37,894 bases of DNA from CBFDCQ01 sp965603355 (GCA_965603355.1 CBFDCQ010000029.1:1-37894); one strand, 5' to 3'. Shown: positions 24,197 through 32,591, counted from the stretch's first letter. The notes: generated by a model not told the origin, from the sequence alone. A program made the numbers and translations.

Positions 24197-25168
24197 CTAG
24201 TGCGATCCGGCGCGAGCGAGCGCCACCCCGGCCGCGCCTATCACTCCCGCATCGTCGCCGAGCACGGACGGAACGATATGCACCCGGGCAACAGGTGCGG
24301 GGAACGCCCTTTTCTTGACGGTCTCGCGTACGGGTTTGAACAGCGGCTCGCCGGCAGCTATGACGCCGCCGCACAACACGACTACTTCAGGGTTGAGCAG
24401 GTTGACGAGAGTGGCGATACCAATGCCTAGGATCTCGCCTGTCTCGGTCATTATGCGCCGGGCGAGATCGTCGCCGCGTTCAAGTGCTATGGAGACGTCC
24501 TTGGCCGTCAGGTCGCCCAGTTCGGGCACCATCTCCGTGAGGATGGTCTCGCCGCCGCCTTCGATAGCCTCACGCGTCCTGTTGACTATGCCGGTAGCTG
24601 AGGCGTAGGCTTCAAGGCAGCCATGGTTCCCGCAACCACATTTTCTCCCGTTCATTTCTATTGTCATGTGTCCGATCTCGGCCGCGGTACCGTCCAGTCC
24701 TCGAATCAGCTCGTTGTTCAGGATGATACCTCCACCGATGCCTGTTCCGAGCGTGAGACATACCAGATCCTTGCAGTCGCGGCCCGCCCCCAGCCAATTC
24801 TCGCCGTATGCCGCGGAGTTGGCGTCGTTCTCGACGAAAACAGCGACACCGAGTTTCTCGCGCAGTTCGTCCGCCAGAGGAACGTCCTTCCATCCCGGCA
24901 GGTTGGGCGTCGTGTACACAACGCCCGTGTAAGGGTTGAGCGGACCGGGCGAGCCGATGCCTGCCGCCAGCACATCTTCACGCGAACAGCCTGACTGAGC
25001 CAGCACATCGGAGAGGCAGGCAACTATCCGGTCGATCACATGGCCGGGTCCCTTGGAAACTTCCGACGGTATCTTCGATTTGGCGAGAAGGTCGCCGCCG
25101 GTCGTGAGCGCAGCGCCGACCATATTCGTGCCGCCCAGATCGAGTCCGAGAACAATTTGTTTGTTCAC
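24197..25168 (-). CDS. ROK-family glucokinase-like sugar kinase
   Basis: This ~323-aa protein starts at GTG 25168, which overlaps the gltX stop by four bases (GTGA). The longer open frame inside gltX gives nonsense sequence. It has the phosphate-binding LGLDLGGTNMVG, the catalytic region FVENDANSAAYGE, GTGIGGGIILN, the ROK signature around AAEIGHMTI, and the zinc motif CGCGNHGCLEAYAS (C-x-C-G-x2-G-C). The end, VLGDDAGVIGAAGVA, is typical of bacterial glucokinases. It phosphorylates glucose or a related hexose with ATP in the cytoplasm. Confidence 0.88.
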   Translation of the reverse strand: MNKQIVLGLDLGGTNMVGAALTTGGDLLAKSKIPSEVSKGPGHVIDRIVACLSDVLAQSGCSREDVLAAGIGSPGPLNPYTGVVYTTPNLPGWKDVPLADELREKLGVAVFVENDANSAAYGENWLGAGRDCKDLVCLTLGTGIGGGIILNNELIRGLDGTAAEIGHMTIEMNGRKCGCGNHGCLEAYASATGIVNRTREAIEGGGETILTEMVPELGDLTAKDVSIALERGDDLARRIMTETGEILGIGIATLVNLLNPEVVVLCGGVIAAGEPLFKPVRETVKKRAFPAPVARVHIVPSVLGDDAGVIGAAGVALARAGSH

Positions 25169-26664
25169 TGTACCTGTTTCTCCTCGATGAGTTTCAAGGC
25201 TGCTCCGAGACGCGTGACACTTTCTTCCTTGCCCATAAGTTCCACCACAGCGTAGAACCCGGGTCCCACGGTCTTGCCCGTGAGCGCCAGTCGTGCCGGA
25301 TGAATCAACTTGCCAAGCTTTATACCTTTCTTCTCCACAATCTCCGTACACGCCGCCTCTATCTGCGGTTCGAGGAAAGGTGAGACACCATCAAGTATCT
25401 CGGCGAGTTCCAGCAGGATCTCCGTGACACCCGCCTTCGACCAATGTTTCTTTACGCCTTTTTCGTCGTACTCCGTCACGGGTTTGAAGAAGAAATCGGA
25501 GTACGCCACTATGTCACTGAGCACCGGTATCTTCCCCTGGCATACCTCGGCCAGCCTTTGCGTCCATTGTTCTTGTTCCGCGCTGAGCTCCGGAGGCATG
25601 AAACCGTTCTGCTGCAGGACGGACCGAACGCGCGCTGCAAAGTCTTTCTTGTCGAGGCGGCGTATATGCTGACCGTTCAGCCAGCGCAGTTTCTTGTAGT
25701 TGAGCACTCCCGCCGCCTTGCGCATGTTTTCGAGCGAGAACAGTTCCAGCAGTTCGTCGACTGAGAGGACCTCGCGATCATCGCCGGGAGACCAGCCGAG
25801 AAGCGTCGAGTAGTTCACGATAGCCTCCGGCAGGAACCCTTCATCCCTGAACTGGAGCACGCTGGGTGCGCCGCGACGTTTGCTCAACGGCTTGCCGTCC
25901 TCGCCAAGCGTCAGCGGCTGGTGGACAAAGTGCGGCAGCGGTTCGCCGAAAGCATCGTAGAGCAGGACGTGGCGGGGAGTGTTGGAGAGATGACCCTCAC
26001 CGCGGATCACGTGCGAGATACGCATAGCTATGTCGTCCACGACGACTGCAAGGTGGTACGTTGGCGTGCCGCTGGCTTTCAGCAGGACAAAATCGCCGAT
26101 CTCGACGTTGTCAAACGTGGTCTCTCCGTAAACGAGATCCGTGAAGGCCGTCTTGCCCTCGGGCACCCTGAACCGGACGACGAACGGGTCGCCGTTACGC
26201 GCCTCGATCTCCGCCGGAGTCAGGTTTCGGCATTTGCCGCTGTACCTGGGCGGTCGCTTCTCCCTGCGGGCTCGTTCGCGTTCCTCCTCGAGCTCCTCCG
26301 GGGTGCAGAAACACTTGTACGCCTTACCTTCACGGACCAGGACGTCCGCGTTTTCGCGGTAGAGTTCCAACCTCTGGCTCTGAAAATACGGGCCGTAGTC
26401 ACCGCCGACCTCCGGACCCTCATCCCATTGCATGCCGAGCCATCTGAGCGACTCGAAGATGACATCCACCGCTTCCGGGGAGTGCCGTTCGACGTCGGTG
26501 TCCTCGATCCGGAGGATAAACGTACCGCCCTCGCGTTTGGCGAAAAGCCAGTTCACCAGCGCTGTTTTTGCGTTACCGACGTGGAGAAAACCCGTGGGAC
26601 TGGGAGCAAACCTTACGCGGACTGCGCCGCCTGAACTCCGATTGCAAGCATCTTGTCGAGACAT
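25165..26664 (-). CDS. gltX: Glutamyl-tRNA synthetase
   Basis: This 499-aa class I synthetase has the HIGH-region FAPSPTGFLHVGNAKTA and ILRIEDTDVERHS. Next come YSGKCRNLT (where many GltX have zinc cysteines, here mostly absent), LAVVVDDIAMRISHVIRGEGHLSNTPRH and the KLSKR-type loop KPLSKRRGAPSV. The C-terminal anticodon-binding helices run to the end. It charges tRNA-Glu; whether it also mis-charges tRNA-Gln cannot be told here. ATG 26664 overlaps the nadA end by 52 bases; GTG 26622, at the start of VRVRFAPSPTG, is a plausible alternative that nearly removes the overlap. Confidence 0.93.
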   Translation of the reverse strand: MSRQDACNRSSGGAVRVRFAPSPTGFLHVGNAKTALVNWLFAKREGGTFILRIEDTDVERHSPEAVDVIFESLRWLGMQWDEGPEVGGDYGPYFQSQRLELYRENADVLVREGKAYKCFCTPEELEEERERARREKRPPRYSGKCRNLTPAEIEARNGDPFVVRFRVPEGKTAFTDLVYGETTFDNVEIGDFVLLKASGTPTYHLAVVVDDIAMRISHVIRGEGHLSNTPRHVLLYDAFGEPLPHFVHQPLTLGEDGKPLSKRRGAPSVLQFRDEGFLPEAIVNYSTLLGWSPGDDREVLSVDELLELFSLENMRKAAGVLNYKKLRWLNGQHIRRLDKKDFAARVRSVLQQNGFMPPELSAEQEQWTQRLAEVCQGKIPVLSDIVAYSDFFFKPVTEYDEKGVKKHWSKAGVTEILLELAEILDGVSPFLEPQIEAACTEIVEKKGIKLGKLIHPARLALTGKTVGPGFYAVVELMGKEESVTRLGAALKLIEEKQVQ

Positions 26665-27560
26665 TTCCTGGCTCTTTCGCGAACGTTCTCCTCAACAGTG
26701 ATCAGAAACTTCATGTCTTCCATCGCTTCGATGACGTGTTCGAGCGTGTTCATCTTCATGTTCGGGCACGTCATCAAGTCGGACGCCGGATAGAAGCTCT
26801 TGTCCGGGTTCTGCTGGTGCAGCATGTAAAGCATGCCGGTCTCCGTGCCGATAATGAACTCCAGCGCACTGCTTTCCTGCGCGTACCTGAAAATGCCGGA
26901 CGTGCTCGTGACGTGGTCGGCGAGTTGAAGCACGTCCCACCTGCACTCCGGGTGTGCCACGAACATCGCGTCAGGGTGTTCCTTCTTGGCTTTAATGACA
27001 TCCTCGACCGAAAGCCGTGCGTGAGTCGGGCAGAAACCCTGATAGGCGATAATTTCCTTGTCGGTGTGTCCCGCAGCGTAGCGGGCAAGGTGCTTGTCCG
27101 GGATGAATATCACGCGGTCTTCATCAAGTGAGTTGACCACCTCGATGGAGTTTGCCGACGTACAGCATACGTCGCTCTCGGCCTTGACCTCCGCTGAAGA
27201 GTTGACGTAGCACACAACCGGCGCGCCCGGATGTTCAGCGCGCAGCTTGCGAACCCCGTCCACGGTGATCATGTCCGCCATCGGGCATCCGGCATCTTTC
27301 ACGGGCAGCAGCACTTTCTTGTCCGGCGAAAGTATAGCGGCTGTCTCCGCCATAAAAAGTACGCCGCAGAACACTATAACGTCGGCGTCTGTGTCTGCCG
27401 CCACACGGCTCAGTTCGAGCGAGTCGCCACGTATGTCGGCGATCTGCTGTATCTCCGGGATCTGGTAGTTGTGTACCAGGATGATGGCGTTCAGTTTCTC
27501 TTTCAGCGCTGCAACTTGCTGCTGCAGGTTCTCGATATCCGCTTGAATTCGCGACGACAT
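26613..27560 (-). CDS. nadA: Quinolinate synthase
   Basis: This 315-aa protein makes quinolinate from iminoaspartate and dihydroxyacetone phosphate for NAD synthesis, using an oxygen-sensitive 4Fe-4S cluster. Visible motifs are AIILVHNYQIPEIQQIAD, GDSLELSR and VFCGVLFMAETA. The three probable cluster cysteines are Cys92 (AGCPMADM), Cys177 (GFCPTH) and Cys265 (TCPNMKMN), with spacing close to that of known structures. The full triad fits an active enzyme in an organism with low-oxygen metabolism. No nadB or nadC is nearby. It overlaps gltX, suggesting cotranscription. Confidence 0.95.
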   Translation of the reverse strand: MSSRIQADIENLQQQVAALKEKLNAIILVHNYQIPEIQQIADIRGDSLELSRVAADTDADVIVFCGVLFMAETAAILSPDKKVLLPVKDAGCPMADMITVDGVRKLRAEHPGAPVVCYVNSSAEVKAESDVCCTSANSIEVVNSLDEDRVIFIPDKHLARYAAGHTDKEIIAYQGFCPTHARLSVEDVIKAKKEHPDAMFVAHPECRWDVLQLADHVTSTSGIFRYAQESSALEFIIGTETGMLYMLHQQNPDKSFYPASDLMTCPNMKMNTLEHVIEAMEDMKFLITVEENVRERARKCLDKMLAIGVQAAQSA

Positions 27561-27638
27561 TTGCCGGTCCTCTGCTTCTGCTAATGCGTCGACGACGCTT
27601 GAGCAAGTTTTCGGCCAGCCCGCTCGGCGCCGACGCGC

Positions 27639-27989
27639 TTACGCCCTGATTCGGTTGTCGTCATCCACATGGACGACTATAGATCGGTATTCCGCGGCCT
27701 CCTCTTGCGCGCAAATACCGTAGCTGATTATATGAATCCTGTCCCCGACAAGCCCGTTACGGGCCGCCGGACCGTTCAGGCAAACCGTCCCGCTGTCCTT
27801 CTTCCCTTCAATGATGTAAGTCTCTATCCTACTGCCATTGTTGAGGTTGAGAACCTGGACGCGCTCGCCGGCCAAAAGGTTGGCCGCCTCCATAAGCGTG
27901 CTGTCCAGAGTCAAGCTGCCCTCATAATTGAGATTCGATTCGGTGACCGTAGCAGCGTGTATCTTTGATTTAAGCAGGATTACGTTCAT
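27639..27989 (-). CDS. panD: Aspartate 1-decarboxylase (pyruvoyl enzyme)
   Basis: This 116-aa proenzyme has the self-cleavage site Gly24-Ser25 in NYEGSLTLD, which yields the pyruvoyl group. Other matches are LLKSKIHAATVTE at the start, and NGSRIETYIIEG, GPAARNGLVGDRIHIISYG. It makes beta-alanine for pantothenate. It lies 25 bases after panC, so panB-panC-panD form a complete pantothenate set except for ketopantoate reductase. Confidence 0.95.
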   Translation of the reverse strand: MNVILLKSKIHAATVTESNLNYEGSLTLDSTLMEAANLLAGERVQVLNLNNGSRIETYIIEGKKDSGTVCLNGPAARNGLVGDRIHIISYGICAQEEAAEYRSIVVHVDDDNRIRA

Positions 27990-28014
27990 CTTAACTCTAT
28001 ACCTCTCTTACAGA

Positions 28015-28860
28015 TTACACTTTCAGCTTGATATTGTCTATAAGCCTCGTTGACCCTATCCGGACCGCCAGAGCTATCAGGACTTCCCCCTTCAGATCGT
28101 CGAGCATCTCCAACGTCGAAGCGTCAACCGCCTCTATGTAGTCAATCTGAGCGTTTGGTGCCATGCGGATCATACGCGCCATGGTGGCCACAATAGTGGT
28201 AACGTCCCTTTCGCCGCTCCGCACTAGCCGCCGCGCCTCCTGCAACGAATTTTGCAGTGCTAACGCATCCTTTCTATCCTCGGGGCTGAGATACTGGTTT
28301 CTCGAGCTCATCGCGAGGCCGCCCGGCTCGCGTACAATGGGCAGCTCGACTATCTCGATGCCCATGTTCAGATCTTCGACCATCTTGCGTATCACGGCGG
28401 TCTGCTGGGCGTCTTTCTGGCCGAAAAAGGCCTTATGCGGTCGGACGATGTTGAACAGTTTAGCGACGATCGTGGTGACGCCGCGAAAGTGTGCCGGACG
28501 AGACATGCCGCATAACACTTTTGTGAGTCGTTCCACCTCGACGTAAGTGGCGTGCTCTTTCGAGTATACAGCCTGTTCCGACGGCGCGAAAAGGAAATCC
28601 ACACCGACCCCCTCCGCGAGAGATTTGTCCTTGTCAAATGTGCGCGGATACTGCTCAAGGTCCTCACCGGGTGCGAACTGTGTCGGGTTGACGAACAGAC
28701 TGACGACAACCTGCGAGCACGCCTCGCGCGCCGCACGAATCAAGCTCAGGTGACCTTCGTGGAACGCGCCCATGGTTGGCACGAGACCGATCTTCGCCCG
28801 CTCGATCCGCAGATCCTCGCTGATACGCTGCATATCCTCCGGCGATTCGATTATTCTCAA
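28015..28860 (-). CDS. panC: Pantothenate synthetase
   Basis: This ~282-aa protein starts at TTG 28860, overlapping the panB stop by four bases (TTGA); the long open frame beyond runs antiparallel to nothing meaningful inside panB. It shows the HIGH-like PTMGAFHEGHLSLI, FVNPTQFAPGEDL, the beta-alanine/pantoate site RPAHFRGVTTIVAKLFNIV, FGQKDAQQ, and the KMSKS-like MSSRNQYLS. It joins pantoate and beta-alanine with ATP. Translational coupling with panB is likely given the overlap and TTG start. Confidence 0.95.
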   Translation of the reverse strand: MRIIESPEDMQRISEDLRIERAKIGLVPTMGAFHEGHLSLIRAAREACSQVVVSLFVNPTQFAPGEDLEQYPRTFDKDKSLAEGVGVDFLFAPSEQAVYSKEHATYVEVERLTKVLCGMSRPAHFRGVTTIVAKLFNIVRPHKAFFGQKDAQQTAVIRKMVEDLNMGIEIVELPIVREPGGLAMSSRNQYLSPEDRKDALALQNSLQEARRLVRSGERDVTTIVATMARMIRMAPNAQIDYIEAVDASTLEMLDDLKGEVLIALAVRIGSTRLIDNIKLKV

Positions 28861-29663
28861 CTGTATACGTGCTCCGGACCGGGGAACTCGCCCGATTTGA
28901 CCTCTTCTCTGAACTGCTGGAACGCGTCGCGCATGACCGGCGCCAACTCCGCGTACTTTTTCACGAACTTCGGCACAAACCGCTCGAACAGGCCCACGAG
29001 ATCGTGAAAGATCAGCACCTGACCGTCGCATCCGGGTCCAGCGCCTATACCTATTGTCGGCACGGTCAACTCCTGCGTGACCTTCGCGCCTACCTCCGCA
29101 GGTACCGCCTCAAGAAGTATTGAAAAGACACCGGCATCCTCCAGCATCTTGGCCTCTTCCACGAGTCGCGCGGCAGCCTCCTCTGTTCGCCCTTGAACCT
29201 TGAACCCGCCAAGCTGATGGACCGACTGAGGTGTCAGTCCGAGATGGCCCATGACCGGAACGCCGCAGCGGAGTATGGCCTTGATCTGCGGAACAAGCTC
29301 CGCGCCGCCCTCCAACTTTATAGCCTGGGCATTGCCCTCCTTGACAAACCTGCCGGCATTTTCCGCCGCCTGTTCCGGCGAGACCTGGTACGACATGTAC
29401 GGCATGTCGCCGACGAGCAGCGCGCGTTTGACACCCCGCGCCGCCGCGCGCGTATGGTGAATCATCTCGTCCATGGTTACCGGCAGCGTATTATCCTCGC
29501 CCATAACCACCATACCGAGACTGTCGCCGACGAGCAGCACGTCTATTTCCGACTGGTCCATGAGCAGCGCGGTACAGTAGTCGTACGCGGTCAGCATGCT
29601 TATCTTCTCGCCGCGCCGTTTCATCTCGAGCAGCGTGATTGCGGTAACCTTTTTGTCAGCCAT
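28857..29663 (-). CDS. panB: 3-methyl-2-oxobutanoate hydroxymethyltransferase
   Basis: This 268-aa TIM-barrel enzyme matches the family throughout: ISMLTAYDYCTALLMDQ, LLVGDSLGMVVMGEDNTLPVT (metal-binding Asp), VVGDMP-type LVGDMPYMSYQ, and IKLEGGAE. MGHLGLTPQSVHQLGGFKVQG and IGIGAGPGCDGQVL follow. It transfers a hydroxymethyl group from methylene-tetrahydrofolate to alpha-ketoisovalerate, which links it to the folate genes directly upstream. ATG 29663 has AGGAGGT nine bases upstream. Confidence 0.96.
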   Translation of the reverse strand: MADKKVTAITLLEMKRRGEKISMLTAYDYCTALLMDQSEIDVLLVGDSLGMVVMGEDNTLPVTMDEMIHHTRAAARGVKRALLVGDMPYMSYQVSPEQAAENAGRFVKEGNAQAIKLEGGAELVPQIKAILRCGVPVMGHLGLTPQSVHQLGGFKVQGRTEEAAARLVEEAKMLEDAGVFSILLEAVPAEVGAKVTQELTVPTIGIGAGPGCDGQVLIFHDLVGLFERFVPKFVKKYAELAPVMRDAFQQFREEVKSGEFPGPEHVYS

Positions 29664-29798
29664 AATAAAAAACCTCCTGAACCGAGCTCAGAAGGTGCAT
29701 CGCCCTGTATCAGCGGCACTCATTCCGTCTCGGTCCTGTCCGCGGGCGGGTTCCAAGCGCCCGATTTCCCGGATCCAAGCGGCACGTCCGCGCTAAAC

Positions 29799-30317
29799 CT
29801 AACCTCTATCTTCAAGCTGGAGCTTTACGTCAAGCCTTCTCACACGATGTGTATCATCGAGTTGAGATGCCAGCTCAGCCACACTCTTGCGCGCCACAGG
29901 ATGAACGACATCCGGCGCTATTTCCGCCAACGGCGTTAACACGAACGCCCTCGCCGTCATTTCAGGGTGGGGTACTGTCAACCCCTCCTGGTGGAGGATA
30001 TTATTATTCCACAACAGTATGTCAATGTCAATAACTCTCGGTCCCCAGCGTTCACCGGACAGGCGGCCCAGCTCGCGTTCCACTGACTTTATGCGCGTCA
30101 GCAGCTCTTGGGGACTGAGCGCCGTCTCGATCTCCGCAACGGCGTTGTAGAAGTCATCCTGGCCGGTTACGGAGCCGACGGGTTCGGTTTCGTAACAGGA
30201 TGACGCCGATCTTACCGTGATTCCATCCGTTTCGTCGAGAACTGACAGGGCTTTCCGGAGATTTTGCTCCCGATCGCCGAGGTTGCTACCCAGTCCCAGG
30301 TAAACCTTCTTCGACAC
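29799..30317 (-). CDS. folK: 2-amino-4-hydroxy-6-hydroxymethyldihydropteridine pyrophosphokinase
   Basis: This ~172-aa protein starts at GTG 30317, with GGAGG nine bases upstream inside the end of folB; the two genes overlap by 32 bases. Motifs are VYLGLGSNLGDREQNL, YETEPVGS, DFYNAVAEIET and the metal/ATP signature RWGPRVIDIDILLW, followed by VPHPEMTARAFVLTPLAEIAP. It pyrophosphorylates the pterin before its joining to p-aminobenzoate. A bifunctional FolKP is excluded by length. Confidence 0.93.
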   Translation of the reverse strand: MSKKVYLGLGSNLGDREQNLRKALSVLDETDGITVRSASSCYETEPVGSVTGQDDFYNAVAEIETALSPQELLTRIKSVERELGRLSGERWGPRVIDIDILLWNNNILHQEGLTVPHPEMTARAFVLTPLAEIAPDVVHPVARKSVAELASQLDDTHRVRRLDVKLQLEDRG

Positions 30318-30666
30318 CGCGCCGTACCTCCACCTCAGCGCTATCGCATACACCGCCGACAGGCGGGTTGATCTTCCTGACGGTAACCGTCGCCGCACGA
30401 CACCCCTTCGTCCGGAGCACGCAGGCCGCGATCTCCTCTGCCAAGGATTCCAGCAGGTTCCGGCTCGTGCCGGTTACTATGCGTGCCACCTCGCTGTAGA
30501 GTTGCGAGTAGTCAACCGTTTCGTTCAGATCGTCCGTATGTCCGGCCGTACGCAGATCGGTCTCTATCTCGAGGTCCACCTCGATCCGCGCCGGAACCTT
30601 CTTCTCGTGCGGTTCAACGCCGTGGCATGCGGCGAAGACCATTCTTGTTAGTCGGATCTTGTCCAT
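30286..30666 (-). CDS. folB: Dihydroneopterin aldolase
   Basis: This ~126-aa protein starts at ATG 30666, with GAGG nine bases upstream; a TTG three codons earlier touches the Shine-Dalgarno sequence and is less likely. It has the FolB opening DKIRLTRMVFAACHGVEPHEK, followed by IEVDLEIETDLRTAGHTDDLNETVDYSQLYSEV, LLESLAEEIA and VRKINPPVGGVCDSAEVEV. It converts dihydroneopterin to the FolK substrate plus glycolaldehyde, and it is the first gene of the minus-strand biosynthetic run. Confidence 0.93.
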   Translation of the reverse strand: MDKIRLTRMVFAACHGVEPHEKKVPARIEVDLEIETDLRTAGHTDDLNETVDYSQLYSEVARIVTGTSRNLLESLAEEIAACVLRTKGCRAATVTVRKINPPVGGVCDSAEVEVRRGVEEGLPGTG

Positions 30667-30738
30667 ATCCCGCAACCTCAGTGAAATCCTAACAGCCGGA
30701 ACATACCAGTGTCAACCGGCGGGGGGAGGAGCCTTGCC

Positions 30739-30769
30739 GGGGGAACCTTCTTGAAAGAAGGTTGCCCCC
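30739..30769. repeat. Long hairpin of dispersed-palindrome type
   Basis: GGGGG-AACCTTCTT (30739-30752) pairs with AAGAAGGTT-G-CCCCC (30755-30769) around a two-base turn, with one bulged G. There is no T-run. Palindromes with this CCTTCTTGAAAGAAGG core are common as dispersed repeats. Confidence 0.6.
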
Positions 30770-30857
30770 GAACCGCCTCAAAGACAGCCCTCTCTGTGTG
30801 GCGAATGCGTTTTGCAGACGTCATTCTGAGGCGGCCGCCGCGCTGCTGACGAGAAAA

Positions 30858-30884
30858 GGGGCAGCCACGAACCATGGCTGCCCC
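30858..30884 (-). terminator. Intrinsic terminator of the lipoprotein operon
   Basis: On the minus strand GGGGCAGCCA pairs perfectly with TGGCTGCCCC around a seven-base loop and is followed by TTTTCTC. It lies 22 bases downstream of the last lipoprotein gene. Confidence 0.8.
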
Positions 30885-30905
30885 TGTATCGCTGCTACTC
30901 TGTCG

Positions 30906-31337
30906 TTACTGTTGCATCTCGCTGCCGGTTATACGCCAGCAGCCGTCGTCCTCTTTAGTGGTGAAGAGTGTGATCTGGATGCCGCCCTGACTGAACTCGA
31001 AACCGATCGGGCCGATTTCCGCCTCGTTACCCTCGATCGCTGTTTCGGTCTCGTCAGTGGAGATCTCCATGCCCCAGTCCTCGAGCATCGGCAGCATCTC
31101 TTCGAGTCCTCCCGCCATCTCGTCGTAGCTCTCACCGTTGGTGCCCACGAAGTCTTTGGAGTACACACTGATGTGTTTCTCGACGCTACCCTCCTCCAAA
31201 GATGTCACATATGTGCTAAGGAGATCCTTGAGCATCTCCTCATCGCTGGGTCCCACCTTGAGGATAGCGCACCCGCTCGCCATGTAGACCAGCGCAATCG
31301 ATACCGCTACAACCATAACCGTTCGTGCGTTTTTCAA
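30906..31337 (-). CDS. Lipoprotein of a tandem family (copy 1)
   Basis: This 143-aa protein starts at TTG 31337, with GGGGAGGTGA eight bases upstream. The signal peptide ends in the lipobox ASGC (Cys23). The mature part has PSDEEMLKDLLSTYVTSLEEGSVEKHISVYSKDF, NGESYDEMAGGLEEMLPM, TDETETAIEGNEAEIGPI and TKEDDGCWRITGSEM. This alternation of a helix pair, a short 'YS.DF' motif and a C-terminal sheet ending in W-R-I-T-G suggests an NTF2/SnoaL-like fold, by inference. It shares most of its length with the two genes upstream. Function is unknown; it probably sits on the inner face of the outer membrane or in the periplasm. There is no own promoter, so it is likely cotranscribed with copy 2. Confidence 0.8.
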   Translation of the reverse strand: MKNARTVMVVAVSIALVYMASGCAILKVGPSDEEMLKDLLSTYVTSLEEGSVEKHISVYSKDFVGTNGESYDEMAGGLEEMLPMLEDWGMEISTDETETAIEGNEAEIGPIGFEFSQGGIQITLFTTKEDDGCWRITGSEMQQ

Positions 31338-31399
31338 GCTTATCTCACCTCCCCTCGAGTGTAACCTCTCCCTGGCCCTCTATCGCTGCTATTCTGTTG

Positions 31400-31834
31400 T
31401 TATTGTCCCATCTCGGTGCCGGTTAGTCGCCAGCAGCCGTCGTCCTCTTTCGTGGTGAAGAGTGTCATCGCGGCGCTACCCTGGCTAAACTCGAACAGGA
31501 TGGGACCTATTTCCGCCTCATTACCCTCGATCGCTATTTCGGCCTCGTCGGTGGAGATCTCCATGCCCAACTCCTCAAACGTCGGCAGTAGCTGTCCGAG
31601 CCCTTGCGCCACCTCCTCGTAGGTCTCACCGCTCGCGCCCACGAAATCCTTGGAGAACACGCTGAGGTGCTTGTCGGCGTTTGCCTCCTCGAGCGATGTC
31701 ACGTAGGTGCTAAGGATATTCTTGAGCGCCTCCTCATCGCTGAGTTCCCGCTGCGGAATAGCGCACCCGCTCGCCATATAGACCAGCGCAAGCGACCCGA
31801 CGAGCAGAGCTGCCCTTCGTGCACTCTTGAACAT
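31400..31834 (-). CDS. Lipoprotein of a tandem family (copy 2)
   Basis: This 144-aa protein starts at ATG 31834 behind GGAGG. The lipobox ASGC and the body (LSDEEALKNILSTYVTSLEEANADKHLSVFSKDFVGASGETY, ending CWRLTGTEMGQ) align with copy 1 with few gaps, so the two arose by tandem duplication. The nearby promoter at 31902-31930 (minus strand) probably drives copies 2 and 1. No ligand-binding or enzymatic motif can be named. Confidence 0.8.
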   Translation of the reverse strand: MFKSARRAALLVGSLALVYMASGCAIPQRELSDEEALKNILSTYVTSLEEANADKHLSVFSKDFVGASGETYEEVAQGLGQLLPTFEELGMEISTDEAEIAIEGNEAEIGPILFEFSQGSAAMTLFTTKEDDGCWRLTGTEMGQ

Positions 31835-31901
31835 ATCTCGCCTCCCTCCCGAAATCGATTCTTTCCTAATATTGCCCCTTTACGAAGATCGATCACGTAG
31901 A

Positions 31902-31930
31902 ATCATACCACCTACAACGGCACCGATCAA
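31902..31930 (-). promoter_or_regulatory. Promoter of lipoprotein copy 2
   Basis: Minus strand TTGATC (31930-31925), 17 bases, TATGAT (31907-31902). The same arrangement is found upstream of copy 3. Confidence 0.6.
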
Positions 31931-31936
31931 GCACGG

Positions 31937-32022
31937 TTTTTCCCCTTCCCTCTACTCCCTTCCCCCTTCCCCCTTCCCCCTGCCTTTCTCCTCTACACTC
32001 TTTTCGCTTCCCTCTACGCTCT
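31937..32022. repeat. Pyrimidine-rich tract with G-quadruplex potential on the minus strand
   Basis: Nearly unbroken C/T runs on the + strand. C-runs at 31957-31959, 31962-31966, 31969-31973 and 31976-31980 give, on the minus strand, four G-runs with two-base AA loops. This lies about 27 bases upstream of the -35 element of the copy 2 promoter. Confidence 0.65.
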
Positions 32023-32027
32023 GTCTG

Positions 32028-32492
32028 TCAGTGTTGGACGTCGCTGCCGGTTATACGCCAGCATCCGTCGGCCTCTTTCGTAGTGAGAAGGGTTACCACC
32101 ACGCCTCCACCCGACCCGAAAGTGATCGGGCCGATGGTCGCCGTGTCGCCCTCGACGACTATCTCGGTCTCATCGGTGGATGGGGCGACTCCGCGCTCCG
32201 CATTCCTCGGCACCATCTGTTCAAGCCGCTCCGCCATCTCCTCGTACCCGCCGCCGCTCGCGCTCTCATAATCCTTTGAGTACAAGCTGAGCAACTGTTC
32301 GACATTCCCCTCCTTGAAGGATGTCACGTACGTATTAAGGAGATCCGCGAGTAGCTCCTCATTGGATGGCCCGTGGAGATCCTCTGGTAACTCCTCATCG
32401 CTCGGCCCGTGCTCGACCGTAGCGCACCCACCTGCCATGTACACCACCACCAGAGACACCACCAGTACAATAACCGTTCGCGCGTTCTTCAA
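32028..32492 (-). CDS. Lipoprotein of a tandem family (copy 3)
   Basis: This 154-aa protein starts at TTG 32492, behind GGGGAGGTGA. It has the lipobox AGGC and aligns with copies 1 and 2: NTYVTSFKEGNVEQLLSLYSKDY, STDETEIVVEGDTATIGPI and TKEADGCWRITGSDVQ. Directly after the lipidated Cys a 12-residue unit is duplicated (GPSDEELPEDLH and GPSNEELLADLL), corresponding to a 36-base repeat in the DNA (32342-32375 and 32378-32411). That makes it the longest copy. The role is unknown. Confidence 0.8.
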   Translation of the reverse strand: MKNARTVIVLVVSLVVVYMAGGCATVEHGPSDEELPEDLHGPSNEELLADLLNTYVTSFKEGNVEQLLSLYSKDYESASGGGYEEMAERLEQMVPRNAERGVAPSTDETEIVVEGDTATIGPITFGSGGGVVVTLLTTKEADGCWRITGSDVQH

Positions 32493-32562
32493 ATCCTGTC
32501 ACCTCCCCTCGCAGGTAGACCGTTTCTGTACATTGCCCCTTCTAAGAAACCCATACCTACGA

Positions 32563-32591
32563 ATCATACCAACCACACCCTCATCAATCAA
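32563..32591 (-). promoter_or_regulatory. Promoter of lipoprotein copy 3
   Basis: Minus strand TTGATT (32591-32586), 17 bases, TATGAT (32568-32563), 70 bases before the TTG start. Confidence 0.6.
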
